64,000 nucleotides of DNA from Actinoallomurus sp050942425 (GTDB taxonomy: Bacteria; Actinomycetota; Actinomycetes; Streptosporangiales; Streptosporangiaceae): contig NZ_CP192063.1 of the NCBI RefSeq assembly GCF_050942425.1, positions 7,068,001 through 7,132,000 of the forward strand. Direction: 5' to 3'. A program made the translations under genes and the position numbers. Each line of letters opens with the position of its first letter. Position 1 is the stretch's first letter. Below are positions 33,945-41,308 of this stretch, in pieces. Under the pieces are notes generated by a model. That model was not told the origin of the DNA. It searched no databases and saw nothing but the letters and a program-made list of their open reading frames with translations.

Positions 33945-35306
33945 TCACCAGCCGACGGCGATGAGCAGGTACTGCGGGTCGCCGTGGGAGATGAACGAGG
34001 ACTGGCCGGCGTAGTCGTCGTAGGGGAAGCCGTAGGTCAGGTGGTTGATCGCGTGGTCGTGCCAGAACTTGGCGTAGTAGTTGGCCGGAGCCGCCTTGTA
34101 GTACTGGCTCGGGTCGGACCACTGCGACTGGGGCAGTTGCGCGACGTGCCGGTTCAGCGCCGAGCACATGCCGGGATTGTTCGCCAGGGAGCCCGCGCAG
34201 CCGGTGATGTTCGAGGTGCTCTCGTTCACGCCGACCGACTGGGCGTAGCTCGTGAAGTAGTTCGCGTACTGTCCGCCGGCGCGGAAGTCGCCGTCACCGC
34301 CCGGCGCGGGGATGTAGTAGGGCGCCTGGACCGTGGCCAGGTGCTTGAACTCGGCCGGCACCTCGTTCTGGAACCGCTGGAACGTCGCCGCGCGGTCCTC
34401 GGCGAAGGTGGCCTGGTTTTCGCCCACCTGCGCGTCGTACCCGTCCTTGGCGTGCAGTCGCATCGCCAGCTTCAGACCGAACCCGTCGACGCGCGTCGTG
34501 TTTCCGTTGAACACGGCCGCCCCGATGGTGAACTCGATGAAGTCCCGGTACTGGCCGGTCGGCGAGCCGAGGTAGAAGTACATCCGGCCGGCGGAGTTCG
34601 CGGGCATGTCGACGTACGGCTGCTCGGCGATGGAGTGCGTCTGGCCGCCCCAGCTCCAGTAGACCTGGCTGTCGGGGTACTTGCCGTTCGTCCGGTTGAG
34701 GATCTTGAACATCAGGACGTTCTTGGCGGCGGGAATGGTGCTCGTGTCACCCCAGAACGAGTCCGGCGGCGGCGTCGTGGTCGTCCCGCTGTAGACCGCG
34801 AACTCCCAGAGCGAGTAGCCGTACTGGGTGCCGCGGGCCGTGCCGTACATCCGGATGTACCGCCCGGTGCCGCTGACGTTGAGGGTCTGCATGCCGCCGG
34901 TGCCGGTCGTGGTGCTGTAGATGGTCGTCCAGCCGCCGGCGCCGCTGTCCGACACCTGGATCTGGAAGGACGTGGCGTACGCCGCCTCCCAGGTGAGCGC
35001 CACCTGGCAGATCTGCTGCGACGACCCGAGGTCGACCTGCAGCCACTGCGGGTCGCTGAAGGCGCTGGACCAGCGCGTACCGGCGTTGCCGTCCACGGCG
35101 GCCGAGGCGGGCAGGCCGGAGTTCTCGGTGGAGGACGCGGTCGCGGGCCGGTTCAGCGCCACGTTGGATCCGCCGCAGGCTGCGGCCCTGACCGGCGACG
35201 CGATGAAGGCGAGCTGACCGGCGAGGAGCGTGATCGCGGCCATGGCGATGAGGAGGACGTGCGCGGGCGTACGGCGGCGTACCGCCGAGCGGGGGACGGA
35301 CTGCAT
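33945..35306 (-). CDS. Secreted GH64 endo-beta-1,3-glucanase with N-terminal discoidin domain
   Basis: The 453-residue protein has a signal peptide (cleavage around residue 42), an F5/8-type C carbohydrate-binding domain (about 45-172: NVALNRPATASSTENSG, WSSAFSDPQWLQVDLGSS) and a Pro/Thr linker. A GH64 catalytic domain (about 180-453) follows, with ATVQAPYYIPAPGG and a C-terminal AKFWHDHAINHLTYGFPYDD region. GH64 enzymes release laminaripentaose from beta-1,3-glucan in fungal walls. It is convergent with the LacI gene; a perfect 16-bp palindrome lies about 120 bp upstream of its start, consistent with LacI-type repression. Confidence 0.88.
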   Translation of the reverse strand: MQSVPRSAVRRRTPAHVLLIAMAAITLLAGQLAFIASPVRAAACGGSNVALNRPATASSTENSGLPASAAVDGNAGTRWSSAFSDPQWLQVDLGSSQQICQVALTWEAAYATSFQIQVSDSGAGGWTTIYSTTTGTGGMQTLNVSGTGRYIRMYGTARGTQYGYSLWEFAVYSGTTTTPPPDSFWGDTSTIPAAKNVLMFKILNRTNGKYPDSQVYWSWGGQTHSIAEQPYVDMPANSAGRMYFYLGSPTGQYRDFIEFTIGAAVFNGNTTRVDGFGLKLAMRLHAKDGYDAQVGENQATFAEDRAATFQRFQNEVPAEFKHLATVQAPYYIPAPGGDGDFRAGGQYANYFTSYAQSVGVNESTSNITGCAGSLANNPGMCSALNRHVAQLPQSQWSDPSQYYKAAPANYYAKFWHDHAINHLTYGFPYDDYAGQSSFISHGDPQYLLIAVGW

Positions 35307-35428
35307 GAGGGCTCCCTTTCTGGCCGAGGGAGACGCGGCGCACGACCGGGTGCGCGGACGGCGCCGCGATGTGGCGGGGACGGTCGGAACCTCCGCCGGA
35401 TGCCGTCGGGCACCGGCGGAGCTGCCTG

Positions 35429-35444
35429 CTGAGAGCGCTCTCAG
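35429..35444. promoter_or_regulatory. Perfect 16-bp palindrome, CelR/CebR-like LacI operator upstream of GH64
   Basis: CTGAGAGCGCTCTCAG is a perfect palindrome. From memory, CelR and CebR, LacI-family cellulase regulators of actinomycetes, bind TGGGAGCGCTCCCA. This site differs only by symmetrical changes in the arms (TGAGAGCGCTCTCA). Position upstream of the beta-glucanase gene supports an operator role. Confidence 0.75.
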
Positions 35445-35612
35445 AGAGAGAAGGTGAACCTCTTTCCCGCAACAGTCAAGAGAGTTAACAGATAACGTTT
35501 CGATAACCGCGGCTACGCCTGGTCACCGAACCGACGAGGCATATGCCCTGGCCAGGGGGTTTGTTGTCCGCCACACCATTGGGCCGATGTAACCTGAGTG
35601 AAATAATTCGAA

Positions 35613-35633
35613 CCTCCCGGCGTGGCCGGGAGG
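35613..35633 (-). terminator. Hairpin after the CDP-alcohol phosphotransferase gene
   Basis: CCTCCCGGC-GTG-GCCGGGAGG forms a perfect 9-bp stem just past the stop at 35643 and preceded on the plus strand by an AT-rich tract, which gives a U-rich tail in the leftward transcript. Confidence 0.75.
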
Positions 35634-35642
35634 CGGCGCGGG

Positions 35643-36425
35643 TCAGGCCGCTCGGCGGATCCGGTGGAGCCGGCGGATGTCGGCGGCGAACGACCACACC
35701 AGCGCCGCCAGGGCCAGCCCCGTCGCGGCCATCTCGACCGGGCGAGGGAGCACGCCTGCGGCGACGACCGTCAGCACGATCCCCTGCAGGGCGGCGACGA
35801 CCTTACGGGAACGGCGCGGCGACAACGGCGCGAGCAGCCACCGCAGCGGCAGCCCGGCCGCCACGAAGACGTAACGCATGGCACCGATCGCCAGCACCCA
35901 CGCGCCGAGCGAGGTGGCGACGAAGACGCTGAGCACGAGGATCAGAAAGGCGTCGATCTCCATGTCGAAACGGGCGCCCAGCGGGGACGCCGTCCCGGTG
36001 CGCCGGGCCACCTGCCCATCGACGGCGTCCAGGGCCAGCGCCACCGCGCTGATGGCGACCAGCGGGGCGATCGGCGCCGGCGTGCGTACGGAGTCCACGA
36101 CGAGCGCGGTGACGCACCCGACGAGCAGCGCCCGCACCAGGGTGACGTGGTCGGCCGGGGCGAGCGACCACCGGCCGTGGCGGCGCAGGGCGCGGCCGAG
36201 GACGACCCCCAGCGTCGCCGCATACGCCACGCCGGCCAGCCAGCCAACCAGGCCGAGCCCCGTCGTCACCGCCAGCACGGCGAACAGCACCGGCTGCGCC
36301 ATCGCCCCGACCAGCGGGCCCGGCGGGAGACGTCGCCGGCCGGTCGCTCGATGCGCGACGCGGACTGGACCGGGTCGTTCCGTCTCGATCCGGTCGACTA
36401 CCTCAACCATGTCTTTCACGAGCAT
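35643..36425 (-). CDS. CDP-alcohol phosphatidyltransferase family membrane enzyme
   Basis: This 260-residue membrane protein contains the complete CDP-alcohol phosphotransferase motif, D-x2-DG-x2-AR-x8-G-x3-D-x3-D, from Asp133 to Asp158 (LDAVDGQVARR through FDMEID). At least five hydrophobic segments surround it. Such enzymes move a phospho-alcohol or phospho-sugar from a CDP carrier to an alcohol acceptor within the membrane. AGGAGG nine bases before ATG 36425 sets the start. It is divergent from the methyltransferase, flippase-like and sulfatase-like genes, with which it probably shares a lipid or envelope pathway. Confidence 0.9.
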   Translation of the reverse strand: MLVKDMVEVVDRIETERPGPVRVAHRATGRRRLPPGPLVGAMAQPVLFAVLAVTTGLGLVGWLAGVAYAATLGVVLGRALRRHGRWSLAPADHVTLVRALLVGCVTALVVDSVRTPAPIAPLVAISAVALALDAVDGQVARRTGTASPLGARFDMEIDAFLILVLSVFVATSLGAWVLAIGAMRYVFVAAGLPLRWLLAPLSPRRSRKVVAALQGIVLTVVAAGVLPRPVEMAATGLALAALVWSFAADIRRLHRIRRAA

Positions 36426-36729
36426 TCCGCACCACCTCCTAGGGGAACACGCATCGGAGGCCGAAACGGTTCGGCGGAATCTACTCCGACACGGAGCGCC
36501 CGTCAGCACGGGGCAGAGTCGGCGATGGTCCAGCACCCCGCATCCGGCTACCGGCCGGCACCGGAGGAGAATCAGAACGGTGTTGAACCGATCGCCGCGA
36601 ATGATCGTGTAAGAGGGCATGGCGCTCGAATCGAGGAGGTACGGCGACCGGCGGCCGAGCCCGCCCCCGGTCCCCGCGAAGTGGCGGCCAAGGCCGCCCT
36701 CCGGCCGCGGCGGTCTTTCGGAGCGGCGC
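36426..36729. promoter_or_regulatory. 304-bp divergent region between phosphotransferase and methyltransferase genes
   Basis: I see no gene here except a doubtful in-frame extension of the methyltransferase back to ATG 36619 (Arg/Pro-rich, not protein-like). It presumably holds two divergent promoters; no clear operator was found. Confidence 0.4.
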
Positions 36730-37953
36730 GTGAGCGAGGCCGCGGTCACCGGCTACGCCGTCGAATGGCTGGACCTACGCGAGGACGCGGACGCGGCCGC
36801 CCGCAACGCCGAACTCGTCGACCTCCTCATCCCGTCTCTGGCCGACGCATCCCTGACCATCAGGGATCTCGGGTGCGGCACGGGCTCCATGGGACGCTGG
36901 CTGGCCGCACGGCTGCCCGGTCCCCAGCGCTGGATCCTGCACGACCGCGATCCGGCCCTCCTCGCCGAGGCCGCCACGCGCCCGCCGGAGACGGCCGCCG
37001 ACGGCGCGCCCGTCACGGTCACGCTCGAACAGGGCGACGCCACCGGCCTCCGCGCGACGAATCTCGCCGGTACGTCGCTGGTGACGGCGTCTGCGCTGCT
37101 CGACCTGCTCACCGCCGAAGAGGTGGCCGGGCTCGCCTCGGCGTGCGCAGGCGCGGGATGCCCCACGCTGCTGACACTGACCGTCGCCGGGAGGGTCGAA
37201 TTCCTCCCCGCCGACCCCCTCGACGCGGAACTCGCCGCCGCCTTCGACGACCACCAGCGCCGTACGGTCGGCGGCGGCACCGCCCCCGTCATCCGTTCCC
37301 CGCAGACCTCTTCAGCGCCCGATCCGTCCCATGCGCTTCCCGGGGCGGCAGCCGATCCGTCCCAGCAGGCCCTGCCCGGGGCAGGGCCCGATCCGTATCA
37401 GAAGGCCCTGCCCGGGGCGGCGCCCGATCCGTCCCAGCAGGCCCCTCCCGGGGCGGGACCCGATCTGTACCAGCAGGCGCTTCCCGGGGCGGGACCCGAT
37501 CCGTTTCAGCAGGCCCTGCCCGAGGTGGCGCCCGATCCGTCCCAGCAGGCCCCTTCCGACGCGGCGGCCGATTCGCCACGGGAGCCGTCTGCCGACGCGG
37601 TATCCGAACCGTCCCTGCCGGCCCGTACCGACACGGCATCCCGGCCGTCCGGGCCCGCCGTCCGGCGCCTGCTCGGCCCGGACGCGGCCGACGCCGCCGC
37701 GGCCGCGTTCGAACGGTCGGGCATGGTGGTCCACCGTCGGCCCAGCCCCTGGCGGCTCGGGCCGGCGCAAGCCGAGCTGACCGCGCAGTGGCTCCGAGGC
37801 TGGGTCGCGGCCGCCGTCGAGCAGCGGCCTGACCTGGCCGACCCTGCCGAGGCGTACCTGCGCCGGCGTCTCGCCGCGTGCGCGGCCGGTGCGCTCCGGG
37901 TGGTCATCGGCCACGACGACCTTCTCGCGCTTCCTCCGGCGGGCCGATCGTGA
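36730..37953 (+). CDS. SAM-dependent methyltransferase-like protein with internal 12-residue repeats
   Basis: From the GTG at 36730 (GGAG six bases upstream) the product has about 407 residues. The first half is a class I methyltransferase core with RDLGCGTGSMGRWLA (SAM site) and the acidic ILHDRDPALL. After TVAGRVEFLPADPLDAELAA, a repeat-rich insert of about 130 residues follows. The frame then resumes with methyltransferase-like C-terminal sequence (VRRLLGPDAADAAAAAFERS, WLRGWVAAAVEQRPDLADP). The insert is in frame and likely a disordered loop. The stop overlaps the next start as GTGA, so the envelope genes are translationally coupled. Substrate is unknown; an ATG at 36619 is a possible but weaker start. 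Confidence 0.82.
   Translation: MSEAAVTGYAVEWLDLREDADAAARNAELVDLLIPSLADASLTIRDLGCGTGSMGRWLAARLPGPQRWILHDRDPALLAEAATRPPETAADGAPVTVTLEQGDATGLRATNLAGTSLVTASALLDLLTAEEVAGLASACAGAGCPTLLTLTVAGRVEFLPADPLDAELAAAFDDHQRRTVGGGTAPVIRSPQTSSAPDPSHALPGAAADPSQQALPGAGPDPYQKALPGAAPDPSQQAPPGAGPDLYQQALPGAGPDPFQQALPEVAPDPSQQAPSDAAADSPREPSADAVSEPSLPARTDTASRPSGPAVRRLLGPDAADAAAAAFERSGMVVHRRPSPWRLGPAQAELTAQWLRGWVAAAVEQRPDLADPAEAYLRRRLAACAAGALRVVIGHDDLLALPPAGRS
37318..37566 (+). repeat. In-frame 36-bp minisatellite (seven units) inside methyltransferase gene
   Basis: Seven near-identical units encode P/A-D-P-x-Q-Q-A-L-P-G-A-G. The first has 11 codons, the other six have 12 codons each. Units differ by single substitutions (PDPYQKALPGAA, PDLYQQALPGAG and so on). 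The unit length keeps the frame, so copy number may vary without breaking the gene. Confidence 0.93.
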
Positions 37954-38954
37954 AGCGCGCCGCCTGGGCCTGGCTCCGCACGCTCGCCGCCGCCGGTGTC
38001 ATCGGCCTGCTCCTGTGGCGACTCGGAACCCGGGCGGTCCTGGACGGACTCAGTGTGATCGATCTCCGCGCGGTGTGCGCGGCCCTGGCGATCGGCCTGA
38101 TCACGACGGTGCTCACCGCCTGGCGCTGGTGCCTCGTGGCCTGGCGGCTCGGTCTCCGGCTGCCCCTGCGGAACGGCGTCGCGGACTACTATCGCGCGCT
38201 GTTCATCAACGGGGTGCTGCCCGCGGGCGTCCTCGGCGACGTGCACCGCGCGGTGCGGCACGGCAGGCAGGAGGGCGACGTCGGCCGCGGGGTCCGTGCG
38301 GTGGTGCTGGAACGCGCCGCGGGTCAGGTGGTGGTCGTCGCCGTCTCCGGCGTGGTGCTGGCCGCCCGGCCCATGGTCGTTCCGCCGCGGTTCCGCGAGG
38401 CCCTCACCATCGCCGGGACGGCGGTCACGGCGGCGGTGTTCGTCGTGTCGGTCGTCGCGGTCATCGCCGGGCATCGCCGGACGCGGAGCGGTTCGCGATG
38501 GCGGCGCGCGTCCGCCGACTCCCTTCGCGATCTGCGGCGCGGCCTGCTCGCCCGCGACGCCTGGCCGGGCGTCGTCCTGCTGTCGGTGCTTGCGTTCGCC
38601 GGGCATCTGGTCCTCTTCCTGGTGGCCGCGCGTACGGCGGGATCGACCGCGTCGTTCGCCCGGCTGCTCCCGCCGATGGTCGTGACGCTGCTGGCGATGG
38701 GGCTGCCGGTGAACGTCGCCGGATGGGGACCGCGCGAAGGAATGGCGGCGCTGGCGTTCGGCACGGCGGGGCTGGGCGCCACGCAGGGCCTCACCATCGC
38801 GGTGGTGTACGGGGTGCTCGCCTTCGTCGCGAGCCTTCCCGGCGCCGGTGTGCTGCTGTGGCCGACCCTGGTGAGGGCATGGCCGAGGCTCACGCGGGCG
38901 CGGACCGTACGCCCGGTGCCGCGCCGGTTCGGCGATGCCGGGATCGACGCGTGA
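37950..38954 (+). CDS. Lysylphosphatidylglycerol synthase TM-region-like membrane protein
   Basis: The 334-residue protein has seven to eight transmembrane segments and the pattern of the LPG_synthase_TM/UPF0104 family. It has an N-terminal WLRTLAAAGVIGLLLWRLG, a YYRALFINGVLPAGVLGDVHR loop and a late GLPVNVAGWGPREGMAALAF motif. Members flip or modify lipids; no synthetase domain is attached, so a flippase-like role is inferred. Start is GTG 37950, overlapping the methyltransferase stop (GTGA). The next gene begins 109 bp on. It probably handles the lipid product of this envelope locus. Confidence 0.87.
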   Translation: MKRAAWAWLRTLAAAGVIGLLLWRLGTRAVLDGLSVIDLRAVCAALAIGLITTVLTAWRWCLVAWRLGLRLPLRNGVADYYRALFINGVLPAGVLGDVHRAVRHGRQEGDVGRGVRAVVLERAAGQVVVVAVSGVVLAARPMVVPPRFREALTIAGTAVTAAVFVVSVVAVIAGHRRTRSGSRWRRASADSLRDLRRGLLARDAWPGVVLLSVLAFAGHLVLFLVAARTAGSTASFARLLPPMVVTLLAMGLPVNVAGWGPREGMAALAFGTAGLGATQGLTIAVVYGVLAFVASLPGAGVLLWPTLVRAWPRLTRARTVRPVPRRFGDAGIDA

Positions 38955-39063
38955 ACCACCCCTGGAAGCCGTCCGTGGATATAGTCGGCGCCGCCGTTCG
39001 ACGCCCGGTACGGGCCGGCGCCGATGCCCGATGTCACCGGACTCCCCACTGAGGAGCTGTGGA

Positions 39064-41241
39064 GTGTCGTTCTTCACCCGTTTCCGCCGGCCGACGGCTC
39101 AGGCCCGGGTGGCCCCGAACGGACGCCCCGCACCGGACGACGGTTCGGCACCGGACGACGGTTCGGGCCCGGCCAGCGGCTCGGCGCCGGAGGGCGGATC
39201 GGAGAAGCCGCCGGACGACCGTCCGACACCGGACGACGGTTCGGTGCCGGCCGACGGTTCGGTGCCGGCCGACGGTTCGGCGCTCGCCGGCGGTTCGGCG
39301 CCGGCGGACGGTTCGGCGCCGGCGGACGGTTCGGAGAAGCCGCCGGACGACCGTCCGACACCGGATAACGGTTCGACGCCGGACGACGATTCGGAGAACT
39401 CGTCTGTCGACGCCGTCGCCGATGACGGCACGGGCCGCACGGACGCCGATGACCCGGACGAGCCCCTGACGCAGAACTCGACCGAGGACGACGGCGACCG
39501 GGACGACCGTGACAGGGACGGAGGCGGAGAAGGCGGGCACGCGGACAAGCCCCCGACGCAGGACGCCACCGAGAGCGGCGGCGAAGGCGAGAGCGCGCGA
39601 CGGCGGACGGCGCGGCCCATCGCCGGTCGGGTGGTCACCGCGCTGGCCTGCCTGTTCGTGGTGTCGGCGCTCCTGGTCCCGGATGACTTCGGTCATCTGA
39701 CGCCGGCCGCGTTCGTCCGTATCCCGCTCGAGGGACTCGTCGGCACCGCCCTCGTCCTCGTCCTGCCGGCGCGGGCGCGACGGGTGGTGGCGGCGCTCCT
39801 CGGAGTCGCCGTCGGTCTGCTCGCCATCGTGAAGCTGCTCGACCTGGGCTTCTCGGTGGTTCTCGCCCGGCCGTTCAACCCGGCGTACGACTGGCCCCTG
39901 TTCTCGGCCGGCCTGGAGTTCGTCCGGACGTCGGCCGGGCAGGCCGGCGCGATCGGCGCCGTCGCGGCGATCGCGGTGCTCGCCGCCGGCCTGCTCGTGC
40001 TCGCGGCGAGGTCGGTGCTGCGCCTGAGCCGCGGGCTCGTCCGCCACAGGACCGCCGCGACCCGCACCGTCGCGGTGCTCACGGTCGCCTGGGTGGCCTT
40101 CGCCGTCCTCGGCGTACGGATCGTGCCGGGTGTGCCGGTCGCCGGGCATGCGTACGACCATTCGGAGCAGGTGCTCGCCGGCCTGCGGGACAGGAAGACG
40201 TTCGCCCGTGAGGAGGCCGCCGACGCGTTCCGCGGCACCCCCGGCCGGAATCTGCTGACCGGGCTGCGCGGCAAGGACGTCATCCTGGCGTTCGTCGAGA
40301 GTTACGGCCGTGACGCGGTCGAGGACCCGACGTACGCGCCGCAGGTCGACGCGGTCCTCGATGCCGGGACCCGCCGGCTGGCCGCGGCCGGGTTCGGTGC
40401 GCGCAGCGCCTTCCTCACCTCACCGACGGCGGGCGGCGGCAGCTGGCTGGCGCACGCGACGCTGCTGTCCGGACTGTGGGTCGACAACCAGCAGCGACAT
40501 GACACCCTGGTCAAGGGCGACCGTTTCAACCTGAGCACGGCCTTCCGGCGCGCGGGCTGGCGCACCGTCGCGATGGAGCCGGGGAACACCCGCCCCTGGC
40601 CGGAGGGCTCGTCGTTCTACGGCTACGAACGGATCTTCGACCACTGGAACATGGGGTACCACGGGCCGCCGTTCAACTGGGGTACTCCCCCGGACCAGTA
40701 CTCCCTCTCGGTCCTCCAGCGCTCCGAGCTCGCGGCCCCGCACCGTGCCCCGGTGATGGCGGAGTTCCCGCTCGTCTCGAGCCACGCGCCCTGGGCTCCC
40801 ACGCCTCGGCTCGTCGACTGGAAGAGCGTCGGCGACGGCTCGGTCTTCGGCCCGATCGCCGCGGCCGGCGACCGGCCGGACGCCGTCTGGCGCAGTCTGT
40901 CCCGGATCCGCGCGGCGTACCGGGGCTCGATCGAGTACTCCCTGAACACCCTCATCTCCTACGTGGAGACCTATGGCGACAAGAACCTGGTGCTCGTCTT
41001 CCTCGGCGATCACCAGCCCACTCCGCTCGTCACCGGGCCGGGCGCCGACCGGGACGTGCCCATCACGATCGTCGCCCGCGACCCCGCCGTACTGGACCGT
41101 ATCTCCGGGTGGGGCTGGCAGGGCGGTCTCCGGCCCGGCCCGCACGCCCCGGTCTGGCGGATGGACGCCTTCCGCGACCGGTTCCTGACCGCGTACGGCC
41201 CGCAGGCCTCCCCCAGGTCCTCCGCCGCGCCGGCCCGCTGA
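39064..41241 (+). CDS. Membrane sulfatase / LtaS-like phosphotransferase with repeat-rich N-terminus
   Basis: This protein of about 725 residues starts at GTG 39064, with GAGGAG seven bases upstream. Residues 15-110 are a disordered acidic Pro/Asp/Gly/Ser repeat on the cytoplasmic side. Another acidic region and four to five transmembrane helices (about 180-350) follow, then an extracytoplasmic alkaline-phosphatase-fold domain with DVILAFVESYGRDAV (nucleophile region) and FLGDHQPTP (metal-binding Asp-His). Such enzymes cleave sulfate or transfer phosphoglycerol-type groups in lipoteichoic-acid-like synthesis. With the CDP-alcohol phosphotransferase and flippase-like neighbours, a phosphotransferase acting on a surface glycolipid is favoured by inference. 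Confidence 0.85.
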   Translation: MSFFTRFRRPTAQARVAPNGRPAPDDGSAPDDGSGPASGSAPEGGSEKPPDDRPTPDDGSVPADGSVPADGSALAGGSAPADGSAPADGSEKPPDDRPTPDNGSTPDDDSENSSVDAVADDGTGRTDADDPDEPLTQNSTEDDGDRDDRDRDGGGEGGHADKPPTQDATESGGEGESARRRTARPIAGRVVTALACLFVVSALLVPDDFGHLTPAAFVRIPLEGLVGTALVLVLPARARRVVAALLGVAVGLLAIVKLLDLGFSVVLARPFNPAYDWPLFSAGLEFVRTSAGQAGAIGAVAAIAVLAAGLLVLAARSVLRLSRGLVRHRTAATRTVAVLTVAWVAFAVLGVRIVPGVPVAGHAYDHSEQVLAGLRDRKTFAREEAADAFRGTPGRNLLTGLRGKDVILAFVESYGRDAVEDPTYAPQVDAVLDAGTRRLAAAGFGARSAFLTSPTAGGGSWLAHATLLSGLWVDNQQRHDTLVKGDRFNLSTAFRRAGWRTVAMEPGNTRPWPEGSSFYGYERIFDHWNMGYHGPPFNWGTPPDQYSLSVLQRSELAAPHRAPVMAEFPLVSSHAPWAPTPRLVDWKSVGDGSVFGPIAAAGDRPDAVWRSLSRIRAAYRGSIEYSLNTLISYVETYGDKNLVLVFLGDHQPTPLVTGPGADRDVPITIVARDPAVLDRISGWGWQGGLRPGPHAPVWRMDAFRDRFLTAYGPQASPRSSAAPAR
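39112..39390 (+). repeat. In-frame PADGS-type repeats in sulfatase N-terminus, with 132-bp period duplication
   Basis: Short 18-bp units encode PADGSV/PDDGSA-like hexapeptides. A larger segment beginning TCGGAGAAGCCG occurs at 39199 and again at 39331, 132 bp apart (44 codons), with only two mismatches over 45 bases. All changes keep the frame, so the tract can grow or shrink without destroying the enzyme. Confidence 0.9.
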
Positions 41242-41308
41242 CCGTCCGTAAATCGGGAAGGGCTGACCGGGCGAGGCGACGTCTGGAATCGGCCTCGTCG
41301 TCGCCCGA

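Noticed and set aside
35622..37832. Open frame of about 736 codons overlapping the phosphotransferase and methyltransferase genes
   Set aside because: It crosses two genes on opposite strands, is very Arg-rich, and arises from the GC-rich repeat tract in another frame.
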